Notes: a model not told the origin generated them from the letters alone. A DNA stretch of 64,000 nt from Bacteroidetes bacterium ADurb.Bin145 (GCA_002070505.1 MWDJ01000005.1:1-64000); one strand, 5' to 3'. Positions 1-8,964 are shown, numbered from the stretch's first letter. A program made the numbers and translations.

Positions 1-1
1 C

Positions 2-1309
2 CTGCCCCCTGCTCCTTGCCCTCTGCCTTCTCATGAGATTCGTAGCCCCGAGCTGCAGGAGGTGATGTCAGGAATCCCTGGCAGTTTCCTGAAATGGGGA
101 TTGTTGATGTTTTTTGCTATAATAATGGCAATCCTGCTGGTGAGCCGGTTTGTGAGTTATCCGACTGTAGTAACTGCTCCGGTAACGATAACGACGTATA
201 ATTCACCGGCATCGCTCATAGCAAGGTCCACGGGAAAGATAGAAAAACTGCTTGCAGGCAATGAAGAGTATGTAAAGAACGAACAACCTGTTGCTGTAAT
301 AGAGAACATCGCGCACTTTGAAGATGTTGAAATCCTTGTATCATTTCTTAACAGCCTGAAAAATGACCTACAGTGGATTGATAAAGTATCACAATATTTT
401 CCTCCGGCCAGTCTTTCAATCGGTGAGGTTCAGAGCAGTTATTTGCGTTTTATGACAATTTTCAATCAATACAAGGAGTACCTTCAGCAGGGATATATTC
501 AATCGAAACTAAGGTTACTGGAAGAACAGATAAAGAAACAGGAAGAATATACAATCGAGCTTTTTGTCCAGAGAAGGTTGTCGGAAGAGGATCTTCAACT
601 GGAACAGAAGAGTTTTTTACGTGATTCAATATTATTTTACAGAGGAAATTATCCTATTTCTGTCAATGAGTTTGAAAAATCGAAACAGTCACTGCTTCAG
701 AGACAATCAGCATACAGTTCTCTTAAAGCATCAATCAAAAACAATGAATCATCAATGCTTAGGATGAAGGAGTCGCATCTCGATCTGCAGGTTCAGCTTG
801 AAAAGGAACTGCATCAGTACAGGATGGATCTTGAGGAGTCATTTCAATTGCTTGGAGTAGCAACAGAACAGTGGAAGGAGAAATATCTTATTGAGAGTCC
901 TGTCGACGGGAAAGTTACCCTTACAAGTTACTGGAATGAGAATCAGATAATAAAAGCAGGAGATGTACTGGCGACAGTTATTCCTGCAGACAGGAGTATG
1001 ATAATTGTAAGGGCAGATATACCTTCCGCCGGAGTAGGCAGGGTCAGGGTGGGGCAGGAGGTTAATATCAAACTGTCAGGATTCCCGTATATGGAGTTCG
1101 GAATGATAAAAGGGAAGATAAGATCACTTTCACTGGTCCCGGCCAATGATGTTTATATTGCGGAGATCGATCTTGTCAACGGAATGAGATCGACTTACAA
1201 CATTGACCTGAATTTTATCAGTGAGATGACCGGGACGGCAGACATAATAACAGAAAAGAGCAGGTTGATATACAGGTTCATAAAGCCGTTGAAGGCATTA
1301 GGCAGGTAA
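2..1309 (+). CDS. HlyD-family secretion adaptor, 5' end uncertain
   Basis: Periplasmic adaptor (membrane fusion) subunit of the type that partners peptidase-containing ABC exporters for peptides or bacteriocins. Visible are one N-terminal membrane helix (FLKWGLLMFFAIIMAILLV), a long coiled coil and a closing beta-barrel region (ESPVDGKVTLTSYW, then VRVGQEVNIKLSGFPY). The first start codons inside the window are GTG at 62 and ATG at 65, but the frame is open to the left edge. The translated stretch just before them (HEIRSPELQEVM) resembles the normal N-terminus of this family, so the true start probably lies further left. The first 32 bases are low-complexity repeat, so repeat insertion into the 5' end is also possible. 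The ABC exporter partner would be expected upstream, outside the window. Family call firm, start uncertain. Confidence 0.82.
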   Translation: MPPAPCPLPSHEIRSPELQEVMSGIPGSFLKWGLLMFFAIIMAILLVSRFVSYPTVVTAPVTITTYNSPASLIARSTGKIEKLLAGNEEYVKNEQPVAVIENIAHFEDVEILVSFLNSLKNDLQWIDKVSQYFPPASLSIGEVQSSYLRFMTIFNQYKEYLQQGYIQSKLRLLEEQIKKQEEYTIELFVQRRLSEEDLQLEQKSFLRDSILFYRGNYPISVNEFEKSKQSLLQRQSAYSSLKASIKNNESSMLRMKESHLDLQVQLEKELHQYRMDLEESFQLLGVATEQWKEKYLIESPVDGKVTLTSYWNENQIIKAGDVLATVIPADRSMIIVRADIPSAGVGRVRVGQEVNIKLSGFPYMEFGMIKGKIRSLSLVPANDVYIAEIDLVNGMRSTYNIDLNFISEMTGTADIITEKSRLIYRFIKPLKALGR

Positions 1310-1315
1310 GGGCAG

Positions 1316-1440
1316 GGAGCAAGGAGCAAGGAGCGGGGAGCGATGAGCGATTGTGCAGGATTTCAATTCCTCACCCCTTCACCTCTTCACCCCTTCACCC
1401 CTTCACCCCTTCAATCTATCAACCTTTGAGCCTTTGAGCC
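1316..1440. repeat. Short-period tandem repeats (7 and 8 bp)
   Basis: Three adjoining tandem arrays fill the gap between the HlyD and beta-CASP genes: five heptamers related to GGAGCAA at 1316-1350, five octamers CACCCCTT (one variant) at 1372-1411, and two octamers TTTGAGCC at 1425-1440. The second TTTGAGCC unit supplies the -33 element of the next gene's promoter. Similar period-7 and period-8 arrays recur between other genes of this window. Confidence 0.85.
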
Positions 1441-1463
1441 TTTCAACATAATCACTATCTTTA
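1433..1463 (+). promoter_or_regulatory. Bacteroidota-type promoter of the beta-CASP gene
   Basis: TTTG at 1433-1436, a spacer of exactly 19 bases, then TATCTTTA at 1456-1463. This fits the Bacteroidota housekeeping consensus TTTG-N19-TAnnTTTG with one mismatch. The start codon at 1483 lies 19 bases beyond the -7 box. Confidence 0.65.
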
Positions 1464-1482
1464 AAGCCAAAATACAAGCTTC

Positions 1483-2886
1483 ATGAAAATAAAATTCATT
1501 GGTGCAGCCAGGGAAGTTACCGGAAGTAAACATTTGATAACCACCGATATGGGCAAGAGATTATTGCTCGACTGCGGTATGTTCCAGGGTAAAGGACTTG
1601 AGACAGACGGTATGAACCGGGACCTGGGATTTGAACCCGAAACGATCGATCATATCATTCTTACACACGCGCATATAGATCATTCCGGACTTATTCCATA
1701 CATGTACAAAAGAGGTTTCAGGGGTTCGGTGGTATGCACTAATGCGACACGCGATCTATGTGCGATAATGCTTGCTGACTCGGGTTTCATACAGGAGCAT
1801 GATACCGTCACCTTCAATAAGAAACGTGCGAGAAAAGGTCTTCCTCCGATAGCTCCCATTTATACTCAGAAAGATGCAGCAGCATGTATGAGCCTCTTTA
1901 TCGGCGTACCTTTCGATATGAATTTCAGGATTCACGAAAATATAAAAGTCAGATTCACAAGCACGGGGCATATGCTCGGAAGTGCCACCGCTAACCTGCA
2001 GATTATTGAGAACGGACAGATAAAAAGAATAGCTTTCACTGGTGATATCGGAAGACCAGTAAACCGCATCCTTGCCTCACCAGTTCCCTTTCCGCAGGCT
2101 GATGTAATAATTACAGAATCAACTTATGGTGACCGGCTTCATGATAATTATGAACAGGCTGATGACCAGTTGTTTAAAGTGCTTAATGATACCTGCATTC
2201 AAAAGGAGGGGAAACTGATAATCCCGTCATTCAGCGTAGGCCGGACACAGGAAATCGTTTATGCCCTTAACGGGTTCTTCAACCAGGGGAAGTTGCCAAG
2301 AGTTGAAATTTATGTCGACAGTCCGCTTGCCGTAAATGCTACTTCAGTGTTCCGCGTCCATAACGAATGCTTTAACAATGATTTCCAGAAACTCCTGCAG
2401 TCTGACTCTGATCCATTCGGTTTTGAGGGGCTTACATATATTACCAAAACAGAGGATTCCAAAAAACTGAATGATTATAAAAGGCCCTGCGTTATTATTT
2501 CAGCATCAGGGATGATGGAAGCAGGACGGGTCAAGCATCATCTTGCAAATAACATCTCAAATCCGAAAAACACAATACTTGCAGTGGGTTACTGCTCTCC
2601 TTCCACACTTGGTGCACGTATTCTTGGAGGCGCAAAGGAGGTTTCTATCCATGGCACTGTTTACCCTGTGAATGCCGATATAAAGAAAATTGAGTCCTTT
2701 TCAGGCCATGCAGACTATAAAGAAATGATAAGTTTTCTGGAGTGTCAGGAAAAAACCGCCGTTGAAAAAACATTCCTTGTGCACGGGGAATATGAAACAC
2801 AGAAGAAATATGCTCTTGAGCTTGAATCACAAGGATTTAAAAATCTGGAGATACCGGCAAAAGGACAGGAATTCAATGTATTGTAA
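1483..2886 (+). CDS. Metallo-beta-lactamase fold, beta-CASP family hydrolase
   Basis: Predicted RNA-processing exonuclease or endonuclease of the YSH1/CPSF-like group, 467 aa, the family's usual length. It has the zinc-binding motif THAHIDHSG, downstream metal ligands TGHMLGSA and FTGDIGR, the beta-CASP motif PSFSVGRTQEIVYALN, and C-terminal RMMBL motifs FSGHADYKEMISF and LVHGEYE. No signal peptide, so cytoplasmic. A promoter with a 19-base spacer lies just upstream and the gene appears monocistronic. The natural RNA substrate cannot be told from sequence. The fold and catalytic class are clear. Confidence 0.93.
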   Translation: MKIKFIGAAREVTGSKHLITTDMGKRLLLDCGMFQGKGLETDGMNRDLGFEPETIDHIILTHAHIDHSGLIPYMYKRGFRGSVVCTNATRDLCAIMLADSGFIQEHDTVTFNKKRARKGLPPIAPIYTQKDAAACMSLFIGVPFDMNFRIHENIKVRFTSTGHMLGSATANLQIIENGQIKRIAFTGDIGRPVNRILASPVPFPQADVIITESTYGDRLHDNYEQADDQLFKVLNDTCIQKEGKLIIPSFSVGRTQEIVYALNGFFNQGKLPRVEIYVDSPLAVNATSVFRVHNECFNNDFQKLLQSDSDPFGFEGLTYITKTEDSKKLNDYKRPCVIISASGMMEAGRVKHHLANNISNPKNTILAVGYCSPSTLGARILGGAKEVSIHGTVYPVNADIKKIESFSGHADYKEMISFLECQEKTAVEKTFLVHGEYETQKKYALELESQGFKNLEIPAKGQEFNVL

Positions 2887-2955
2887 TCTTATTTTCCGGA
2901 ATTTATAGAAACATATCTGGCTTATCTGCCGGTAACTTGTAAAACAGGGTGATAG

Positions 2956-3639
2956 TTATTCCAGATGATAAGCTCTGAGCTCCTTTCTCAAAGCTTTGTA
3001 ATCGGGTACCAGGCTCTGGAGCATCCTGTAAAATTCACTGCCGTGATTATGGAACTTAAGGTGGCACAGTTCATGTATAATCACATAGTCAATCAATGCA
3101 GCATTCACCTTAACAAGCTCAGAATTGATAGTAACCCTGCCTTTTGAATTGCAGCTGCCCCACCTGCTCTTCATTTTCCTGATCCTGATGGCTGTCGGAA
3201 CAAAAGCGTATTCATCATATTTATTTATTATTTCTATTATTCTTCCCGGAATGATCTCCCTTGCCTTATTCATATACCATCTGTTCAGCTTGGAACGAAT
3301 CAGGTGAGGATCATTTTCATTACTGATACCTATTTCAATAATATTATCGTTCAGGGTAATATGATCCTGAACATATGGTGTTACCTTAAGTTCATATTCC
3401 CGGCCCATAAGAATGATTTTTTCGCCGTTGGCAAACCTTTTATCCTCATTAAGATTTTTTGCACTCTTGTATTTGTCTAACGTTTTTTGTATCCATCCGG
3501 CTTTCTGAAAGACAAATTTTTCAATTGTTTTAAGTGAAGTCCTGTATGGTGCACGCACTGTTATACCTTTTACAGGATGTAGAATAATACTTATTGATCT
3601 GCGATTTGAAAATATGATCTTATAATTCAACGATTCCAT
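2956..3639 (-). CDS. YgjP-like M48-type metallopeptidase (DUF45)
   Basis: Protein of 227 aa with the zinc-peptidase signature HELCHLKFHNHGSEFY near residues 180-195 (HExxH plus a downstream histidine and glutamate), typical of the YgjP/DUF45 family. The preceding segment RKMKSRWGSCNSKGRVTINSEL is the family's other conserved block (WGSC). No signal peptide or membrane helix, so probably cytoplasmic. Family members are often next to restriction systems, but none is present here. The gene converges with the beta-CASP gene and stands alone. Physiological substrate unknown. Confidence 0.9.
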   Translation of the reverse strand: MESLNYKIIFSNRRSISIILHPVKGITVRAPYRTSLKTIEKFVFQKAGWIQKTLDKYKSAKNLNEDKRFANGEKIILMGREYELKVTPYVQDHITLNDNIIEIGISNENDPHLIRSKLNRWYMNKAREIIPGRIIEIINKYDEYAFVPTAIRIRKMKSRWGSCNSKGRVTINSELVKVNAALIDYVIIHELCHLKFHNHGSEFYRMLQSLVPDYKALRKELRAYHLE

Positions 3640-3877
3640 TAATGATGGATTTATTTAAAAATTTCAAGGAAACTGTTAAAAAACTATAAATATGTTACTT
3701 TATATTAACATTAAGGAATAAATAGGATATTTTTGTTGTCAATTTTAAAAACTGTTCATTCATAGTTATAGAGTTAGATTTTGATCAGAGCCCAATATGA
3801 TTGATATTTTATCAGATACCATAATTACAGAAATTCATTGCTTAGGTTAGTCAGGTTAGGTAAATCATATGGGTAAG

Positions 3878-3905
3878 ACGGGTGGTCATTCTGTAAACCA
3901 CCCGT
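3878..3905 (-). terminator. Possible terminator hairpin after the metallophosphoesterase gene
   Basis: A perfect 9-bp stem (ACGGGTGGT at 3878-3886, ACCACCCGT at 3897-3905) with a 10-base loop lies 14 bases past the stop codon of the leftward gene that ends at 3919. It has no run of T, so an intrinsic terminator is only a suggestion; it may instead be an RNA-stabilising 3' hairpin. Nothing else was seen in 3640-3877. Confidence 0.4.
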
Positions 3906-3918
3906 TACTTATTTAAAG

Positions 3919-5097
3919 TCAGCCATTTTCGAGAGTGATAACAGTAATTTCCGGAGGCATCCATATCCGGAACGGCATAGCCAGCACCCCGGCACCACGA
4001 TTAACATATTGCCATTGAACACCTTCTTTATAGATCCCGTTCCAGTGAGGATAGAAGTATTTCGCAATACTCCATCTGAAAAATCCGGTGAAAAACCCTA
4101 TTTGCATTCCATGAGTATGCCCTGAAAAAGTCAGGTCAATATTTGTAGAGCCTGCAATTTCTTCTTCCCATTGGTCAGGATCGTGACATATCGCGATCAT
4201 AAGGTCTGCAGAGTCCAGCCCTTTCATCGCTTCAATGATTTTGCCATGCGTCATTTCCGGGAATCTTCCTCCGGTACTGACACCGATAAATGAAATCACT
4301 TTAGTCCCGATTTTTATCTCTGTATGACTATTATCAAGCAGGGTGTAACCGGACGATCTGATCAACTCATTCATCCCGGCGAGATTCTCTTTAATACCGG
4401 ATTCAGTCTGCCCGGGTATATATGTACCGATATCATGATTGCCAAAGACAGCAAAATTTCCATAAGTACTCCTTGCCCGGGCAAGAATAGTATCATATCC
4501 TTTCAACTCTCTCCAGCCATAACTGACAAAATCACCTGAGTTGATTATTATATCAGGTTTCAGACTATTCACCTGTTCTATCAATTCAGCCACTTTGTCC
4601 GGCCGGGATTGAAAACCTCCGAGATGCAGATCCGATATATGGACCACCCTTAATCCTGCGAACTCATTATCGAGATCCTTTATTTTCAGGGTTAATTCTT
4701 CAGTTTTATAGCTGAATCTTGTCAGGAAGCTCAAGGCCAGTATTGAAAAGTAAATTGCAGCGCTTGCAAGTCCGATGTTTGTCAGGACTCTGATATGATT
4801 TCTTTGCTTTATCCTGAACAATTTACCTAAGTAGTGAGTAAAAATTATCAATCCCCTGTTCAGAACAACAGCACATATCAATCCTGTCAGCGTCATTTGA
4901 TTACCGACATTTTCAGGGGCATCAAAGTGGCCATTATAAGAAACTACCCTGATGAAGGTTATCCAGATCCATAAACTAAAGGCAAGATGAATGATTGAAA
5001 AAAAAATGAAAACTGTTTTGAATTTTCTGTAAAAGTGATCTTTCAAAACAAGAGATGAAAGTATATCAGCTGCCAACAGAATTATGAACAGAAGCAT
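3919..5097 (-). CDS. Membrane-anchored metallophosphoesterase (YkuE type)
   Basis: Calcineurin-like phosphoesterase of 392 aa. About the first 135 residues form roughly four hydrophobic helices; the catalytic domain follows with all metal-binding blocks visible: HISDLHLGG, NSGDFVSYG, VFGNHD, CHDP and SGHTHGMQ. This arrangement is common in Bacteroidota membrane phosphoesterases related to B. subtilis YkuE. Substrate unknown; lipid-linked phosphoesters are plausible because of the membrane anchor. It diverges from the Nudix gene across a 72-base gap that holds a -7 box for each direction. Confidence 0.92.
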   Translation of the reverse strand: MLLFIILLAADILSSLVLKDHFYRKFKTVFIFFSIIHLAFSLWIWITFIRVVSYNGHFDAPENVGNQMTLTGLICAVVLNRGLIIFTHYLGKLFRIKQRNHIRVLTNIGLASAAIYFSILALSFLTRFSYKTEELTLKIKDLDNEFAGLRVVHISDLHLGGFQSRPDKVAELIEQVNSLKPDIIINSGDFVSYGWRELKGYDTILARARSTYGNFAVFGNHDIGTYIPGQTESGIKENLAGMNELIRSSGYTLLDNSHTEIKIGTKVISFIGVSTGGRFPEMTHGKIIEAMKGLDSADLMIAICHDPDQWEEEIAGSTNIDLTFSGHTHGMQIGFFTGFFRWSIAKYFYPHWNGIYKEGVQWQYVNRGAGVLAMPFRIWMPPEITVITLENG

Positions 5098-5114
5098 TAC
5101 CTGATGTTTAGCTC

Positions 5115-5122
5115 CAAAAATA
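5115..5122 (-). promoter_or_regulatory. Candidate -7 box, metallophosphoesterase gene
   Basis: Read leftward the bases are TATTTTTG, matching TAnnTTTG, 18 bases before the start codon at 5097. No matching TTTG is seen 19 bases upstream, so only the -7 half is supported. Confidence 0.4.
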
Positions 5123-5147
5123 GTTATTTAATGTTACTTGATTATAT

Positions 5148-5155
5148 TAGATTTG
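5148..5155 (+). promoter_or_regulatory. Candidate -7 box, Nudix gene
   Basis: TAGATTTG matches the Bacteroidota -7 consensus TAnnTTTG and lies 14 bases before the ATG at 5170. The -33 half is not recognisable. Confidence 0.4.
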
Positions 5156-5169
5156 AACAATAAAACATC

Positions 5170-5622
5170 ATGGCAACAGAAGTAAAATTCTATGATATTT
5201 CATTTTTGCCTGAGGCAGGTCTGACTTACTCAGTTATAGCGGCTGTTCATAAGGGGCGATGGATTTTTGTCCGCCACAGGGACAGGTTGACATGGGAAAT
5301 AGCCGGCGGACACATCGAGAAGGGTGAGACACCGGAAGAAGCTGCTGAAAGAGAGCTTATTGAAGAGACAGGTGCTGATGAGTTCAGGTTGTACCCGGTT
5401 GCAACCTATTCGGTCGAAGCTGATGGCAAAACCGGTTATGGAAGGCTTTATCTTGCCGAGGTGATAACACTGAAGGCTGTGCCGGATGTTTTTGAGATAG
5501 CAGAGGTACATCTAAGCGAAAAAATGCCGGATAAGCTTACTTATCCTGATATCCAGCCATTCCTGTTCAATAAGATAATGGAATTCGCAAAAGCGAAAGG
5601 CATCATTCAGATATATTCGTAA
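5170..5622 (+). CDS. Nudix hydrolase
   Basis: Protein of 150 aa with a complete Nudix box, in segments GHIEKGETPEEAAE and RELIEETGA, matching Gx5Ex7REUxEExGU at roughly residues 45-67. Such enzymes cleave nucleoside diphosphates linked to another moiety, for example oxidised dNTPs; the substrate cannot be assigned here. The last 16 bases overlap the 3' end of the convergent phosphatase gene on the other strand, a tail-to-tail overlap of two real genes. Confidence 0.93.
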   Translation: MATEVKFYDISFLPEAGLTYSVIAAVHKGRWIFVRHRDRLTWEIAGGHIEKGETPEEAAERELIEETGADEFRLYPVATYSVEADGKTGYGRLYLAEVITLKAVPDVFEIAEVHLSEKMPDKLTYPDIQPFLFNKIMEFAKAKGIIQIYS

Positions 5623-6791
5623 GTTATTTTTTTCAGCCATTTTTCCTCGAGCAGCCGGGCGATACGTTTTACTACGGTGCGTCTTATTTCAAGTTCGACA
5701 GGAAGGTTTGGGTCCTGGTGCGCTATGTTTATCCGTGTACCGATAATGAAATGTATCTCATCACTTTCCATCAACAGTTTTACGATTTTATCTGCCGGTC
5801 CTTTGCTTAGCCTGACACTGTTATTGAAAGTTTTCAGTATCTCATTCACTTTCTGAAGAGTCAGTATCCCTTCAGTGACAAGATCAATGCCTTCCAGGAA
5901 GCTTTCCGGTGGAAGTTCAGGATCTTCAAAGATCAGTTCATCAACTATCTTCCTGTTCAGTTCCCTGGCTATAATATCTGCTGTTGTTCCTCCGCAAAGG
6001 ATGACCTTCCCGGAATATCCGCTCACTTTGGCAGCCAGCACCTTGTCTTTTTCCTTTTCATATGGAGGGCCGGTGCATAAGAGAAGCTTCCTGGGCTCCC
6101 GGAAATAAATTACGGCGCAGCTTATATCATCCTTTGCCTTGTAATCATCGTTCTTATGAGCCATGCTAACAATCTTTCCTGCAAGGACAGAAGCTGAAAT
6201 AGAAGCTTCACTGTTCACAAGTGTGGCGGCATATGATGCTATATTATCCCTTTCCCACCCGAAAGGGAGGGCTTCGCTTCCCATCCCGCTCTGCGAGGCC
6301 CCGTCAGAACAAATTATTATCCTGTCCTCTTTTTCAGGCATAAAGGTGCATGATTTGAGGATCTTGCCGGCATGCTTTCCCTTCTCAAGCACTATCCGGT
6401 TCCATGACGGATCGAATATCTTATTACCCCTCAGGACAATTGTCGGGGGATTATCGTATTCAAGAATGTTCGTTTTACCGCTGCTTTCAATATCCACAAT
6501 TGTAAAAGTGGAATAAGCGATCTTTCTCTCACTGCACACCGGCAGGGTATTCATTATTATTTCAGCAATCCGCACAATCTCTTTGTGTTCGCGAGTGAAA
6601 TTCAGGGCCATTGTGGCTGTCAGAGTAGCAAGGATATTTGCCTTTACACCATGTCCCATCCCATCTGATAGCACTGCAACGACCCTGTCTTCCTCCTTGA
6701 TATACCTGTTAAGGAAGACATCTCCACAGATCCTCTCCTCGTCGTGATTACGTTGCTGGCTGTTTACCTCGATGTAAAAGTCTTTCTGCAT
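5607..6791 (-). CDS. SpoIIE/PP2C-family serine phosphatase of the sensory hydrogenase unit
   Basis: Protein of 394 aa. Residues 1-235 form a SpoIIE-type PP2C phosphatase with metal-binding motifs VLSDGMGHG near residue 42 and DDISCAV near residue 222. The C-terminal 150 residues contain CGGTTADIIARELN and are an accessory domain with no named function. It is the third gene of a leftward unit, 8 bases after the PAS-fused sensory hydrogenase. In Firmicutes, Thermotogae and Bacteroidota this phosphatase is a recurrent partner of group C (HydS-like) [FeFe]-hydrogenases and is thought to relay their signal to protein dephosphorylation. The target protein is unknown. Confidence 0.88.
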   Translation of the reverse strand: MQKDFYIEVNSQQRNHDEERICGDVFLNRYIKEEDRVVAVLSDGMGHGVKANILATLTATMALNFTREHKEIVRIAEIIMNTLPVCSERKIAYSTFTIVDIESSGKTNILEYDNPPTIVLRGNKIFDPSWNRIVLEKGKHAGKILKSCTFMPEKEDRIIICSDGASQSGMGSEALPFGWERDNIASYAATLVNSEASISASVLAGKIVSMAHKNDDYKAKDDISCAVIYFREPRKLLLCTGPPYEKEKDKVLAAKVSGYSGKVILCGGTTADIIARELNRKIVDELIFEDPELPPESFLEGIDLVTEGILTLQKVNEILKTFNNSVRLSKGPADKIVKLLMESDEIHFIIGTRINIAHQDPNLPVELEIRRTVVKRIARLLEEKWLKKITYEYI

Positions 6792-6799
6792 CAGTATTG

Positions 6800-8680
6800 C
6801 TAATCTTTCTTATTAAGGCTGCCTCTCTTCTTGTAGGATTCTATTATAGAGTTGAGCATCTGTTCAGTTTCAGAGGCACCTTCCCCGAGCAGGAATCCTA
6901 TCTTCTGAACCATCTCAAGATTCTTTTCAATTACTTCACTAACCCTGTTTGTCACTTCCTCTCCCTGCACTTCAGGCGAATACAGGTCACGGATCACCGC
7001 ACCGCATATCTTGTTCTTCTTTATCGGGAAAATCGAAATATTAAGCATCCGCTCCTCAAAATGGACATCCTTGCTCACTACCGGTTCATCCTCCTTTAGG
7101 ACAAATGAGAACATATTATATACATTGAAGGGGATAAGGGTTCTGATATCAGCTCCGGTGAGGCCTGGAATCACTTCAGAGATAGCTTTTGCATCCTCTC
7201 CGATTGTATTGATGAAGCTCTGGTTGGAATGAAGGATCTTAAGATTATGATCCACAATGACAACGGCACTTGGAAGCTTCTCGAGCATATTGTGCATCAT
7301 ATCGGATGTACTCTGGGCGATATCTTTTTCCCTAAGGGCAATTTCTTCGGATTCTTTTAGCGCTTTCTTGGTTTCGGCAAGTTTTCTGTTGGTCTGCCGC
7401 AGAGTCTCTATATATTCCTGTTTGTTCCTGAGGTTGAAAGTGTGGCACATTTCGGGAACAGCGAGCCCTTTCGCAACGGTAGCAGCAAAGTCACGACAGG
7501 ATAGATATCCGCAGGCGCCACAGTTAAGTTCTTCCTCCGGATTCTGTTTTCCGATGATTTTAAGAACCTCGTTTACAGCCTCTTCGGGAGGCTCAGGTAT
7601 GCGCTGATCGTCGGGTGTGAAGGTCCGTGAGAAGTCGAGCTTCAGCCATTTATCCATGTTCTTTTGCCACAAAGCTTTATCGAGTGCACCTATTCTTTTT
7701 TCCGCGTAGCGGCTTACAAGAGATCTTCTTCTGAATTTTTCGTTATGATGTTCCATCCCTGGTCCAAGAAGGCATCCGTGGCAGAAGAAGAGATTGAAAT
7801 GGTGAAGTATTGTATCAATAGATTTATCGAAATCGTATACTGCTTCAAGAACATCCTCTTTGCCTGAAGCAGTGATGACCCTGCTTGAGACCATGTCGCG
7901 CTTGATGCCCCCCGCCTGGATTATTCCTGCAGGTACCGGATAAAGAGCTCCCCAGTGCCCACAGGGAGGATCAAATTCCGACATTTTAACAAGTCTTTCC
8001 TGGATCCTGAATTCATCGAAAAGCTGCCGCAGCTCAATAAATGTAAGCACACTGTCAACAAGTGTGCCATTCCGGTACTTAAGAGCTTCATCCTTGGCAT
8101 CAATACAGGGCCCGATCTGGACAGTAATTACATCTTCGCCGTACATTTCCTTGACGATCATTGCTGTTGCGATCATCGGAGAGACGAGCGGGGCCAGGTT
8201 GGGAACCATTTCTGGATGGAACTTTTCAATCAGCTTGACAATCGACGGACAGTTGGCGGTGATATAGTATTTACCTTCTGCTTTACTGAAGAGCTCGGCA
8301 TAATTGGCAGCAATAAGATCTACACCAAAAGATACTTCATGAACAAAGTCAAAGCCTAAGGCTCTAATCATTGCCACGAATTTCCTGTAATCGGTAATGT
8401 CGTCGAACTCTGAAGCTATGCTGGGTTCTATCAGTGCAGCTTTTTTCTGTTGTGATTTTAACAGGGCTTTTACCTCTTCCTTTGAGTTGCGGAATTCAAT
8501 TGCCCGGGGTGTACATGATACATAGCACAGTCCGCAGCCAATGCATCGCGACGGGATTATTGCCGGATGGGCTTTCTGTGGCCTTACCTCTATGGCATTA
8601 ACCGGACAAACCCTTACGCAGGAATATGAATTCCTGCATTTTGAATCATTTATCTGGAGAATTGGTCTGATATTATTCAT
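6800..8680 (-). CDS. Putative sensory [FeFe]-hydrogenase with PAS domain (HydS-like, group C)
   Basis: Protein of 626 aa. Order: two N-terminal 4Fe-4S motifs (residues 15-56), H-cluster domain (about 75-350), a further 4Fe-4S module CGACGYLSC with a final Cys (387-412), coiled linker, and a PAS domain from about residue 463. H-cluster loops are atypical: TANCPS (Asn143 at the proton-transfer Cys position), GPCIDAK, and FCHGCLLGPG. Such variants are characteristic of sensory group C enzymes rather than H2-producing ones. Oddity: the first ferredoxin motif reads CRNSYSCVRVC, so Ser18 replaces its second cysteine; the paralogue at 13507 keeps that cysteine. It lies between the ferredoxin and phosphatase genes, spaced 20 and 8 bases. 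A H2 or redox sensor acting on the phosphatase is inferred. Confidence 0.88.
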   Translation of the reverse strand: MNNIRPILQINDSKCRNSYSCVRVCPVNAIEVRPQKAHPAIIPSRCIGCGLCYVSCTPRAIEFRNSKEEVKALLKSQQKKAALIEPSIASEFDDITDYRKFVAMIRALGFDFVHEVSFGVDLIAANYAELFSKAEGKYYITANCPSIVKLIEKFHPEMVPNLAPLVSPMIATAMIVKEMYGEDVITVQIGPCIDAKDEALKYRNGTLVDSVLTFIELRQLFDEFRIQERLVKMSEFDPPCGHWGALYPVPAGIIQAGGIKRDMVSSRVITASGKEDVLEAVYDFDKSIDTILHHFNLFFCHGCLLGPGMEHHNEKFRRRSLVSRYAEKRIGALDKALWQKNMDKWLKLDFSRTFTPDDQRIPEPPEEAVNEVLKIIGKQNPEEELNCGACGYLSCRDFAATVAKGLAVPEMCHTFNLRNKQEYIETLRQTNRKLAETKKALKESEEIALREKDIAQSTSDMMHNMLEKLPSAVVIVDHNLKILHSNQSFINTIGEDAKAISEVIPGLTGADIRTLIPFNVYNMFSFVLKEDEPVVSKDVHFEERMLNISIFPIKKNKICGAVIRDLYSPEVQGEEVTNRVSEVIEKNLEMVQKIGFLLGEGASETEQMLNSIIESYKKRGSLNKKD

Positions 8681-8700
8681 CTCAGTTATTTCCTCTTGTT

Positions 8701-8958
8701 TTATTTAAGCCTCGAAAATTCCCTGTCAAGAATCTGCTCAATTCCTGTAAGTGTAATTCCCTCAATCAGGATATCTTCTCCTATCTTCATATTAGGACCT
8801 TTGCTGCAATTGCCCATGCAACGTGCTCCTTTAAAGACGACCTTATCTTCAAGGTGGTTCTTCTTAAGGTACTCTTTTATAAATGCCACTAAATCTTTAT
8901 TCCCCCTGGAAAAGCATGAACTGCCGAGGCAAATATGAAGGACCTTAGCCTGACTCAT
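8701..8958 (-). CDS. Small thioredoxin-like [2Fe-2S] ferredoxin
   Basis: Protein of 85 aa with the four-cysteine pattern of NuoE-like 2Fe-2S ferredoxins: CLGSSC (residues 10-15) and CMGNC (47-51). It is the first gene of the leftward sensory-hydrogenase unit, 20 bases ahead of the PAS-fused hydrogenase, and diverges from hydC. Probable electron donor or acceptor for the sensory hydrogenase. Cytoplasmic; no signal peptide. Confidence 0.9.
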   Translation of the reverse strand: MSQAKVLHICLGSSCFSRGNKDLVAFIKEYLKKNHLEDKVVFKGARCMGNCSKGPNMKIGEDILIEGITLTGIEQILDREFSRLK

Positions 8959-8964
8959 TTTTAC

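Noticed and set aside
1372..1411. CRISPR-like array
   Set aside because: The units are 8 bp with no spacers, so it is a simple tandem repeat. The same holds for the arrays at 28455 and 41666.
3640..3877. Possible small gene in the gap before the metallophosphoesterase terminator
   Set aside because: The stretch is AT-rich without a credible frame, promoter or conserved motif.
7955..8359. 134-residue plus-strand frame inside the PAS-type sensory hydrogenase
   Set aside because: It is antisense to conserved H-cluster motifs on the minus strand and shows no domain of its own.
6800..8680. Loss of an H-cluster cysteine in loop 3 of the PAS-type hydrogenase
   Set aside because: The loop FCHGCLLGPG has two cysteines spaced C-x2-C instead of C-x3-C. 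I believe this shorter spacing is typical of sensory group C enzymes, so it is not called a defect.
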